Origin: Hirsutella rhossiliensis
Lineage: Eukaryota; Ascomycota; Sordariomycetes; Hypocreales; Ophiocordycipitaceae
Length of the DNA: 64,000 bases
Direction: 5' to 3'
Assembly (NCBI RefSeq): GCF_020360975.1
Contig: NW_025408667.1
Span: 11,780,001 to 11,844,000 of the forward strand
The first letter of the stretch is position 1. Every line of letters begins with the position of its first letter. The translations under genes and the position numbers were made by a program. Under the pieces are notes generated by a model, which made no database searches, had not been told where the DNA came from, and was given only the letters and a program-made list of their open reading frames with translations. Of this stretch, positions 20,964-29,667 are shown piece by piece.

Positions 20964-21745
20964 AATACTACGTCACACCTTGCACTTTAGGGCAGTGGTG
21001 CAAGATGTACAACCAGCCGAAGGCTGCGAGTCTGTGGGCAAGAGGAAGTCCCTCTCCACTGGTAGAATCGGCACAACCTTCCTGCCATCGGCGGTGGTCA
21101 GGAGTACCGGTCCGCTATACTTGTCAAACTCCATCATGATAACACAGGGTTGGACCGGTTGGTCTTGGATGGGGTCAGCTCCAGGCGCCCAGGCAATGTG
21201 GTACACTGCTCCGCGAGCGCCATTGCAAAGGCCAACTTGTTGCCAGAGGTTGGACGTCAGCATCAGACGGGCGCCAATGCATACAGGGACCTGTTTCGCA
21301 AGGTTGCCCGCCTTGTCGTCAGGAGCAGCAGCCGCGCCGAGCATCGAACCCTGAATAAGTAGACCTAGGGCTCATTATTTATCGAAGCAAGGCGTGAAAA
21401 GGCGTTGCGTGAATGAAGTTTCCATGTGAAGCACATTCCTAGTAAACTGTCAGAACCGAAGGTTCTAGGTGATCCTGAATAGGAAATGCACAGTTGTGAT
21501 GCAGTGGAACAATCGTATGTGGGAGTGCAGGCCGATTAGGCTTGCAGAGATGTGTGTATTGTCTGTGTGTGTTTTCTTCTTTTTAAGAGCCGTCGTCCAG
21601 TTGTTGCACGTTTTGCGGCCGTCCATACAAAGATTAGGCCAATCAGAACCCGGGAAACTTATTGACCCCTGTCTGCACCAAAGCCTCATTATTGGGAAAA
21701 AACTTATGGATTAATGTAGAGTCAGCCTTCGGCTGAATTATGCTT
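20964..21745 (-). mobile_element. Internally deleted Helitron copy
   Basis: Inverted relative to the copy at 13673-19997. From its 5' end (about 21745, palindrome cagccttcggctg at 21723) it contains one copy of the 5' repeat block and the RepHel start (ATGAGCCCTAGGTCTACT at about 21368), then jumps directly to the helicase C-terminal third (AAAAPDDKAGNLAKQ at about 21330 to ILPVERDFL at about 21040). It then jumps again to the 3' end (palindrome at 21015 and the cttgcac/gtgcaag stem). Deletion derivatives like this keep the ends needed for mobilisation in trans. Helicase residues show several substitutions from the longer copy. Confidence 0.82.
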
Positions 21746-21881
21746 TGAGGATTGTCTATCTCCAAGGGAGAGGAAGTCACGAAGCTAGCGTTGTGGCCTC
21801 AGCCGTACTCAGCCGTACACGTGACTGTGTACGTAAGCTAGCTAGGTGAGTGGGGAGCCAATAGAGGCGCGGATTAAGTTA

Positions 21882-23453
21882 ACGTAATCCACCCCCTTCC
21901 CGGTCACACCCCCTACCCGCTCAAAAATTCCCCACCGACACGACCCGCACTTCATGGCGAGACAAGCCGAGCACGATGACGGAAATTCGAGACCAATCGA
22001 TTCCACGCGAAGAACGGGTCCTGCTCGCCGTCAAGGCCTATCAGCAAGGCCAATTCGACAGTACCCACAAGGCCGCAACGGCATATGATATCCCTCACTC
22101 GACAGTATCTGGTCGACTGCGCGGTGCCCGCCCCCGACGCGATGCGCAGATGAACAACCGGAAGTTGACGGCGACGGAAGAGACTGCCCTCGTACAATGG
22201 GTCTTGTCGATGGACGAGCGAGGGATGCCGCCGACAGTGGTCTACACTCGCCGCATGGCCAACTTGTTGCTCTCTGAGCGCGGCCAAGAAACTGTCGGCG
22301 AGAATTGGGTGCGGAAGTTCGTTGGCCGCCACGACGAAATCAAGGCGAAATACTCTCGTCGATATGATTACCAACGTGCCAAATGCGAAGGTCCGAAGAC
22401 GATCCAAGAATGGTACGATCGAGTGGCAATGGCGAAGCAGAAATGGGGGATTCTTGACGAGGATGTCTACAACTTCGATAAGACGGGGGGGGGTTCAAAT
22501 GGGAGTCATTGCGACGGCAAGAGTCCTTACTCGGTCTGACCGGCGAGGTCGGCCTATGGTCATGCAGCCAGGAAATCGAGAATGGGGTTACGGTGATTGA
22601 GTCTATCAATTGCCAAGGTTGGGTTTTGCCGGCGATGGTCATCTTCCAGGGCAAGGTGCACCAAGCAAGCTGGTACAAAGCAGGTGTGCCCAAGGACTGG
22701 CAGATTGCCGTGAGCGACAAAGGTTGGACTTCCGACGACCTTGGATTGCATTGGTTAAAGGCAGTTTTCGACCCATACACACGGCGCCGTACGGTTGGAA
22801 CACGTCGACTTCTCATTCTCGACGGGCACGGCAGCCATGTTACGCCGGAATTTGACAAGTACTGTACGGATAATGCCATTGTGGTACTCCAAATGCCAGC
22901 TAATTCCTCACATCTCTTACAGCCTCTGGATGTCGGGTGCTTTTCGCCCTTGAAAACGATATATGGGCAGAAGGTTCAAGAGAAGATGCTCGCAGGGGTC
23001 AACCACATTGAGAAAGAGGACTTCCTGCCTCTATACGTCGAGGCCCGCGGACAAGCACTCTCCCCGTCGAACATCCGATGTGGATTCATGGCCACAGGCC
23101 TTTCTCCATTCAATCCGACCCCGGGTTCTGTCACGGTTACGCGTTCAGGTTGACAGGAATAGCAACCATGATGCACGGCAACAACTTGTCGAGGAGGAGC
23201 AGGCCCGACGGCAGAGAGAAGAAGAGCTATGCGTCCCAAGACAGCGTGCACCACAACGGTGTAGTAAATGCAGGTCTTTGAACACAATGCCCGGACGTGT
23301 AATAGCTAGACAGTTCTGAATTGACTTGCTTGTTTGTCTCTTGGACTCAATTGCCGTCTGTTGTGTTCGGTTGGTCGTGACGTGAGGTGCGGGTCGCGTC
23401 GGTGGGGAATTTTGAGCGGGTAGGGGTGTGACCGGGAAGGGGGTGGATTACGT
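21882..23453 (+). mobile_element. pogo-like element (family 2), copy C, 1572 bp
   Basis: TIRs begin acgtaatccacccccttccc on the left and are mirrored at the right end (ending ggattacgt), with TA at 21880-21881 and 23454-23455. It is related to the longer copy at 46580-48528 (1949 bp) but lacks about 370 bp downstream of the DDE core, and the TIRs differ by several substitutions. It carries a plus-strand transposase with one major frameshift. Confidence 0.92.
21976..23153 (+). pseudogene. pogo-like transposase, G-run frameshift
   Basis: Starts MTEIRDQSIPREERVLLAV. Residues 15-60 form the pipsqueak-type HTH (AATAYDIPHSTVSGRLRGA). The CENP-B/Tc5-type region includes VGENWVRKFVGRHDEIKAKY. DDE core: Asp in YNFDKTG (the family consensus here is FDETG, so Glu to Lys), Asp in LILDGHGSH, and Asp in LLQPLDVGCF. 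Near 22483-22495 a run of nine g replaces the cgggttttc of the sister copy and shifts frame; the remaining C-terminal frame is open to 23153. The lesion lies within the catalytic core, so the copy is probably inactive. Confidence 0.9.
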
Positions 23454-23454
23454 T

Positions 23455-24180
23455 AGATGACAACAGGCGGTCTGGTGTCGCGAAGACCGTCGCGCCATGC
23501 AGGCAAAAGTGGAACGCGCTCCTACAGGTGCGCTGCAATTGACACATATCCAATGACTGCTCCCGACACACCCTCAGGGATCGCGGCTCCGCCGGGATTC
23601 CTGGAAACCAGGCGCGGGAGTCGAACACCATGCACCGCATCCGGGTAAGGGACCAAGGATACCTAAGAAGGGGAAGGATAACAGCCATATGCGGGGTACC
23701 CCCGCACCGCGCGCAGCTACCGGAAGTTACAGGGGTGGTTAGCCATCCCCTCCCGGGCTCATAACTTGTCGCGAAGACCATTGCGCCGGCGATGCAGGCA
23801 AAAGTGGAGCGCGTTCCACTTTGCCTGCATGGCGCGACGGTCTTCGCGACAAATAGACAGACGCGAGGACGAAAGCGGGGCGCGAAGGCGAAGCTCGCAG
23901 GAGCAAGCAGCCGAGGCAGGGGTGGGGCTCGAGGCGCGGGCCAATTAGGATGCTGGCGGCGTCCTTTGGGAAGTCGGCGGCACGGATTCAAAATTTGGGC
24001 AACTTCTCCAGGCACGCGGCTGCGATGGATGGATTCCCACCAGTGGCAAGCCGCGAATAAATTTCAGGAATACTCGAGTACGTGAGTACGATGGGTAGCA
24101 AACCCATTTGAAACAATAGAGCCCCATGTGTCTTCATGCTCTACCCGAAGGTAAGCACATACCGGTAGTTGTTTCCGGTG
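23455..24180. repeat. Inverted-repeat element with 85-bp palindrome
   Basis: The motif tgtcgcgaagaccgtcgcgc occurs at 23476 and, inverted, ending at 23851; the match runs for about 41 bp with one indel, giving a TIR-bounded 376-bp unit. A third, slightly diverged copy at 23767 in direct orientation abuts the right TIR, so 23767-23851 folds into a near-perfect hairpin. No target duplication or coding sequence is evident. Frames of about 220 codons across it on the minus strand merely repeat the palindrome. The rest up to 24180 shows nothing recognisable. Confidence 0.6.
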
Positions 24181-25053
24181 AGTAATCAAACATGCACTCC
24201 GACTTAAACCCCATTTGGAAGAGCCCCACCACCAAAATTTGGCGCGCGCGTTCCCAACGCCGTGGCCGCGGCGGCTGCCGCCCGGTCGCATTCAATCAGC
24301 ATTTAATTATCACCAACGCTGGAAGCTGCGTTCCTTGGAGTCGTTCAAATATATCAATACGCCCGGCCCGACCGATTTTCCGATATATATACAATGTGCA
24401 CACCTTTGACTACCGCCCGTGAGATCAATCAACGCCGTGACTATGACTGTGACGGTGCCGGAGGATCCATAGGATCCGTCTGATCCGTCTGACGCGGCGG
24501 AGGACGAGGCACGTAAGGGACGAACGTATGCCCGGCCTGCCTACCAAAATTGTATGGCGCCGTGTCCCCTCTGATCCCCTGGCTGTCGGGCAGGCTCCCC
24601 TTGCCGATATAACAGCGAAAGTCACATCCCGACTTCTTGGTCGAGGTCTTGTATATGCCCTCCTTGGCATCCCAGCACCTATATTGACCACTGTATTCGC
24701 AGCGGATATTAGCTTCCTTGCGCCTTGGCTTGCCGGCAGTCTTGCTGTTTCTGACGACTACAACGTAGCCAAGGAGCTCGTGCGTGGCCTTCAGCGTCTC
24801 TAACGCCTCGTCATACGTATCGAAAGACATCTCCTCGATAGCCTCAATGTCGCTGTTTGTATTCATGTTGCGATCGGTCGAATTCATCGTGACGGTTGTG
24901 CGGTAGGCGGCGGCGGCGGTGGCGACGTTGGTGATAGCTTCAAAACGATGGCTTCAAAACTGTGTGCAGAGGTGGCCTCGGGCGCCGCGCCAAATTTTGG
25001 TGGTGGGGCTCTCTTCCAAATGGGGTTTAGGTCGGAGTGCATGTTTGATTACT
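24181..25053 (-). mobile_element. MULE deletion derivative with FAR1-like ORF
   Basis: 873 bp with TIRs of about 70 bp: left begins agtaatcaaacatgcactcc, right ends with its inverse; inner TIR text ccaaaatttggcgcgcgc. It belongs to the same superfamily as the elements at 10640-11105 and 31724-34414. The interior holds only the first and last parts of a MULE protein. No target duplication was detected. The right edge is inserted in, or abuts, a pogo transposase fragment. Confidence 0.85.
24441..24887 (-). CDS. FAR1-type DNA-binding fragment of a MULE
   Basis: 148 codons. Residues 20-100 match the FAR1/WRKY-GCM1-like DNA-binding fold (FDTYDEALETLKATHELLGY, then VVRNSKTAGKPRRKEANIRC, with Cys at C..., GCDFRCY), used by MULE transposases to bind their TIRs. 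The tail GHTFVPYVPRPPPRQTD equals the C-terminal end of the larger MULE protein at 32006-32120. So the catalytic domain and SWIM finger have been deleted in frame, leaving a DNA-binding domain fused to the tail. Such a product could in principle compete for TIRs, but expression is unknown. Confidence 0.7.
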   Translation of the reverse strand: MNSTDRNMNTNSDIEAIEEMSFDTYDEALETLKATHELLGYVVVVRNSKTAGKPRRKEANIRCEYSGQYRCWDAKEGIYKTSTKKSGCDFRCYIGKGSLPDSQGIRGDTAPYNFGRQAGHTFVPYVPRPPPRQTDQTDPMDPPAPSQS

Positions 25054-25067
25054 CCTGGTTCTCAGCA

Positions 25068-25287
25068 ATTCGTTCTGAGATTGGAGGCTTTCGAGGGTAC
25101 TTTTCAGCTTCCGACTGTCTCGGTCAGCATTTACCGAGGATCTGTCGACTCCTTTGTCGACCAGTCGGCGCAAATCCCGAGCAGTGGGCTGCTGAAGGGC
25201 GAGTGAGTCTGCGGAGCTATCGCCAGACTCGGAATCGTCTTCCGCTTTCTCCATGATCTGCGACAAAACGACATCGGGGTCAAATGG
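25068..25287 (-). pseudogene. pogo-like transposase C-terminal fragment
   Basis: On the minus strand the frame reads FDPDVVLSQIMEKAEDD, then ALQQPTARDLRRLVDKGV and KLKSTLESLQSQNELLR. This is the usual C-terminal block after the DDE core of Fot1/pogo enzymes. It is cut at its 5' side by the element end at 25290 and at its 3' side by the MULE end at 25053. Confidence 0.65.
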
Positions 25288-25289
25288 TA

Positions 25290-25908
25290 CCATGCCCCAC
25301 CCAGAACCGGTACACCCCCACAACCGGTACAGCAAAAAGGCGCCATGACCATACAAACTATATCAATTGAATTGAAGCCATTAGCCCATACTAAATTATA
25401 GAAGAAATACTACTCTGTAGTGCGTTCAATGCTTAATCGCCATGAGTTGTTGGGTTTTTGGTTTGTCGCCGCGCCCGTGTGTAAGTAGGCGACGAATCAG
25501 GTGACTTTACCCTCCCTCCCCCCTTCTCCTCTTCAACCTGATTAAATGCACCATTAATCGTATCTGGCACCTCTTCTTCTCCCTGTCGAAGCATCTAGAC
25601 ACTACCTTACATATATCAGAGTTTTATGGACATATTATTAGGATTGGGGATCATTATTTCCTTCCTTGGCCTCATACGATCCAGCGTAGCCGCTGAGGCC
25701 TGGAATCTCTGATCCTTCAGCACCAACTCTGCTTCATTGCGCTCAAACACTCTAGGTATCTTTCTCAAAGTCCTCTCGAGACTACTAGGTTCGATATTTT
25801 GTAGCCTGTGGAGTTGTCGGCTCGTGCTTGGTGTCATTGGATCAGAGCTTAAGAGACCAACCTTTGGCGTCGTTTTTCGGTCCAGTTGCCAACTCGTGTG
25901 GCTCACCA
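25290..25908 (-). mobile_element. Truncated pogo-like element (family 3)
   Basis: One end only: TA at 25288-25289, then a TIR ccatgccccacccagaaccg with an internal repeat of ccggtaca. The interior from 25616 to about 25906 encodes, on the minus strand, the end of a transposase (LERTLRKIPRVFERNEAEL, then DRMRPRKEIMIPNPN). The element breaks near 25908 where a helicase-type sequence starts. No right TIR was found. Confidence 0.65.
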
Positions 25909-27045
25909 AAATCGATTGACACGAGAGAGGCGCTGTCTCCGAGAATTTCATGTCTCGTCGATAACGTGCAGCTGCTTCGACGATCAGCCGAAGACGCAAA
26001 ACGGGACGCCAGGCAATGGGCATCCTCATCTGGAAATGGCCATCGGACTGTCGCACACGTGGAGGAGGATGGGGCGGACGAGGCGGGCGCAGAATCTACA
26101 GCGACGTATCAGTCTAATAGCATCGGAAACGCAACGCGGCTGATCGATGTCCGAGGTGCATGGGACCCGAACCAGGTAACGGCCAAGTCGCCGGAGCTCA
26201 TGGAGATGATGCAACAGCTCTATCAGTTCCAACAATCAGCGCTGTGCTCGACGGCCGAGCCGGAGGCCGCCGTGGTACCCGAACGAGGGCGAGATGGATA
26301 AGCATGTAGGGGTATTTTCCGGGGCCGCACTGCCACAGCAGAATCAGGTCAGGGCCACCAAGTCGCAGCAGATGAGTGCCTCGAAGGAGAGGAGAGGATG
26401 ATCCAGGGCATACAAAGTATAACCGTGGTCCGGGAAAGCGACCGCCGCGCTGCGTTGCGGAGGGTCATGGCCGGCTTCGGGGAGGACAATGTCGAAATGG
26501 CGACGGCCGACTTCGACGAGACCGCAGGCGACGCAGAGGCGGGAATGCATGTCCAATTTGGCCTATCAACCTCTTGCTCTGCGACGGGCAGAGAGTTGGC
26601 AACACGGCTGACGCTGAACAAAACGCAGTCGATCGCTTTCTCAATCATATGCCGCCAGCTCGATTTGATGCGACAAAACGACGGAGGCGATGTCGGCCAG
26701 CTCTGCCAGTTCGTCCGCGGCGAGGGCGGGACCGGCAAGTCGCAAATCATCGAGGCACTCGTCGAGTTGTTCAGTAGGAGGAGCCTTTCGAATCGCCTGC
26801 TGATCACGGCGACGTCGGGGACTGCCGCAGCGCGGATCAATAGTAGCACGATCCACTCCACCTGCAGGGTCTCCAAAGACCAAGGGGCGGCCGCGAACAC
26901 GGCCAGAGATCTCGACGAGGACTGCAAGCAAGCGGATCGGTTCGTCCATGACCAATTTCGGATAGATTGGCAGGAGAAAGACGCGCTGGTCATACCATGC
27001 GCTATCTTCGTCAGAACGTGTTTCCATGTTATACCGGTACGCTGG
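25909..27045 (+). pseudogene. Helitron-type helicase fragment (Walker A part)
   Basis: Two plus-strand frames: 25916-26301 with SPRISCLVDNVQLLRRSAED (the linker ahead of Helitron helicases) and 26398-27045 with LNKTQSIAF, the P-loop GEGGTGKSQIIEAL (about 26725-26765) and SGTAAARINSSTIHS (motif Ia). The protein then stops matching after about 27045, before Walker B. Residues differ much from the helicase at 18450-19814, so it comes from another Helitron lineage or a Pif1-like host gene. Downstream is a TIR-bounded element. Confidence 0.7.
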
Positions 27046-27084
27046 TCTGTGAGAGGAGAATTGTTGCAACCCCGCGGTAGAGTG

Positions 27085-27550
27085 ATGGTGAAGTCCAGTG
27101 GTTGGCGGAGGGCTGGCATGACCAGATTACCAACTGTTGTAGAGACGAGTTGCGGGGAACGGGTTGGGCGAGGAAACTCGGGGTGTCGCTCCTAGACCCT
27201 TCCGCTGCTGCCTGCAGCAATGCTACTCGACGCCAGCTCACTTTCTGGCCGCAGTGAAGACGATTTTGCTTATGTTGAAGGGGTTGCAGCCCTTGCAGCT
27301 CAGTACTACCAAGCAGCCAGAAGCGAGGGTGCTGTCAGTCGCCCAAGACGAGGACCTGCTGCACTGTTGTGAAGCCAGAATCGGTACGGTAACGGGAACC
27401 CAGGCACCCATGATCGGCGGAAGGGTCTAGGAGCGACACCCCGCGTTTTCTGTACCCAACCTTCTCCCCCGAACTTCTCTTGTGCGACAGCTGGTAATTT
27501 TGTCCTACAGTACCAATCATCCGCCAACCACTCACTTGAGTTCACCATTA
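27085..27550. mobile_element. MITE-like element with long imperfect TIRs
   Basis: Outer text atggtgaa...agtggttggcgg at 27085-27108 is mirrored at 27521-27550. The similarity between the two arms continues inward for about 115 bp, including ggggtgtcgctcctagaccc on the left (27179-27198) and its inverse at 27425-27444. Unit length is about 450-465 bp with no coding potential. No clear target duplication was found, so boundaries are approximate. It probably depends on a larger element not present here. Confidence 0.65.
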
Positions 27551-28423
27551 TTCCGCCATAGGCTAGAACCGCTACTATATGTCCAAAGGCACATGTTCAA
27601 AGGCTCATACCGGCGGCACAATCACAACCGCGGCCAGCCAAGCCCCTGCGAGCAGAGTCCCCCTGCCTGGCCGACCCCTGCCAGAAGTATCGCTTCCCAG
27701 AAAGTGAAGCAATAACAACGACAATAATCATGCCACTGAAGCAGAAAAGAACCGGGCCACGTCCGCCCCCACCGCCGCTTTACTCTCGAGCCCGAGGTGC
27801 CCCAGTCCGACATGCCCAGTACGAATAGCTGGAAGGTAAGGAGCACCGCTCCGCTCCGGGACAATACGACCAGGATAACGAGCGGCGCGCGCGCGCGAGT
27901 CCGTACAGCGCGCCATGCACGACCTCAGCCAGATAGAGCAAAAGCAGGACGAGGCCAAGAAATAGCGCCTTGCCGTCGAGAGCTCCGACTGTAGCGTCCT
28001 GGCCGAGGCTGCCTTGGCCGGTCAACCCTCGGGAGCCGCGTCCACGAAAACGGGGGTGGAAGATCACCGTACCGACAATGCCGATGGCAAGCATGAAGCA
28101 GCCGCAGCACGCACTGCTGGGGGCGGCCCAGATGCCGACAAGAACTTGGCTAACGCCGCTCGACGAAGATGGCCAAGAGAAGGATGCCAGGAGGCTACTT
28201 CCCGTTAACAGTGAGCAACTGCCTCTGCCCTGGTGCGGTCGGCTGGGTTATGTGAGAACGCCTGGAGTGCGGAATCGTGGCCTCGCTGCCCGTTTGGTAC
28301 GCTACCCGCCGCTCAAGAGCTGACTTTGCGGCTAGGCTTGTCTCAACATGTATCTGAGGGCCGCAAACTCGCCGGTGTTCTCCTCAAGGACCTGTCGCCT
28401 GAATTCGATTCACGACCATAGGT
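27551..28423. other. No confident gene; possible membrane-protein fragment
   Basis: A minus-strand frame (28120-27780) has two hydrophobic stretches, GIVGTVIF and LFLGLVLLLLYLAEVVHGAL, which look like membrane helices, but no family is recognised and it decays at both ends. GC is higher than in the flanks. The remaining sequence has only short frames. It may be captured host DNA, like the UVE1-like piece that follows. Confidence 0.3.
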
Positions 28424-28672
28424 ACCTTTGAGGGCCCGTCCCAGCCCGAGCACGCCACCAAGAACCGTCCGGACAAGACGAAGCCGGGCGACGTCAAGCG
28501 AGGCCCCACCTTTATGGAGGACATTGGCATCGCTAACGCCGCCGACATTATCAAGATGATTCGGTGGAACGACAAGTATGGAATCAAGATTATTAACATG
28601 CCTCCGCCATTCATTCAAGCACTAGAACCGTCACATAAAGGCCCTATAGGGACTTCTCTCCGGGCGAAATAA
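28424..28672 (+). pseudogene. UVE1-like UV-endonuclease fragment (tentative)
   Basis: An open segment reads PSQPEHATKNRPDKTKPGD, then EDIGIANAADIIKMIRWNDK and YGIKIINM. The block IGxxNxxDIIKMxxWNxxYGI is typical of the first part of the TIM barrel of fungal UVE1/UVDE, a DNA-repair endonuclease that nicks 5' to UV photoproducts. After this the expected RLSSEMFPF is replaced by unrelated residues, and no further exons follow, so it is a fragment of about 60 codons. A tag at 28418-28420 just before it could be an old 3' splice site. The assignment rests on one short block. Confidence 0.45.
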
Positions 28673-28981
28673 AATCCATCCATCCGTACTGTAGGCATGA
28701 ATTCTGTCACTCGGTGGCTCTGCTTGCGCTCGCACTCCCGCTATCCTCTTGCCACTCCCTTCTTAAGTTTGCACTTGTTCCCTGTCCCTCCGGTCCTCGA
28801 CTCATCTTGTTCTTCGGCGATGGACCAAGCAAGGGCGCCCGCCGCCTGATGAGGGCGAATCACACCCCGCCGCGTCGTGGAAATGTGAAAAGTGATTCTG
28901 CAAACAACAATTACACCGCAGATAGACTGCTCGTAGGGCCTCGTCTGGCAGTCGCCATTCTTCGAATTTCCCCCTCTTCTT
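28673..28981. other. Nothing recognised
   Basis: About 300 bp with a chance plus-strand frame that continues antisense to the copia fragment. No repeat or motif seen. Confidence 0.3.
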
Positions 28982-29400
28982 CTATTGCTGATCTGGACGT
29001 GGTCCCGATGCTGACCCGTAAACCTGTAAACAAGCGGCGCAGTGATGGCGCTCCAGGTATGGACCGAGTTCAGATCGCGAGGGGAGGTTTTCAGGCGGAT
29101 TCATTCCTGTTGCCTGCCCAGACCCTAGGGTCACAATTGCCTCGAAGCTGGCATGACCCATGCGGAGATGCCAGAGTTTCAACCAATCCATAGTTGCCTG
29201 ATCGAACTGATGAGCCATCGTGAATATTGTCCTGGCTTGAGGTGAACCGAGTTATAGTGTGCCTACTCCGTCGAGCGAGGTTCAATGTGTTGCGAGTGGC
29301 TCCGGGAGCTAGAATATTGATGACCTCCAGGTCGCCGGGGTTGATGGTCTGAGGACGTATTCTTTGTTCTGCAGACGGATGATCTAACATCACATGGCTG
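28982..29400 (-). pseudogene. Ty1/copia fragment (pre-integrase region)
   Basis: Minus-strand reading gives NKEYVLRPSTPATW (about 29360), several stops, then LWHLRMGHASFEAI (about 29170-29130) and a CAAC pair. LWHxRxGHxS is the signature of the GAG-pre-integrase/HHCC finger of copia elements. Stops and frameshifts show long decay. No LTR was found. Confidence 0.6.
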
Positions 29401-29667
29401 CAGGGACTTCTACATCCGCGTTCTGTAATAGCGGGCCAACTACAGGGATTCGTTATCATACTTACAACCGAAGCTTGCGCGAATGTTGGAACCGCTTCGT
29501 GGATGGCGCGGAGTCCCTGCAGCCACGCCGCAAGCAAAAAGCTGTCTCATAAAAAGGTCTAGAACTGGGTGTCAGCAATGCAGCCACGGATGAGCTAGCT
29601 GGTTTCGCAGTAAACTAACAGGGATTATCGCGCTAAGCAAGGATCAAAAGCCATCGCGCCTTGACTA

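Noticed and set aside
23600..23660. tRNA-like text (gggagtcgaacac, a B-box-like string on the minus strand)
   Set aside because: No matching A box, acceptor stem or cloverleaf could be built.
28714..29193. 159-codon plus-strand ORF
   Set aside because: It overlaps the copia pre-integrase signature on the minus strand and has no recognisable domain.
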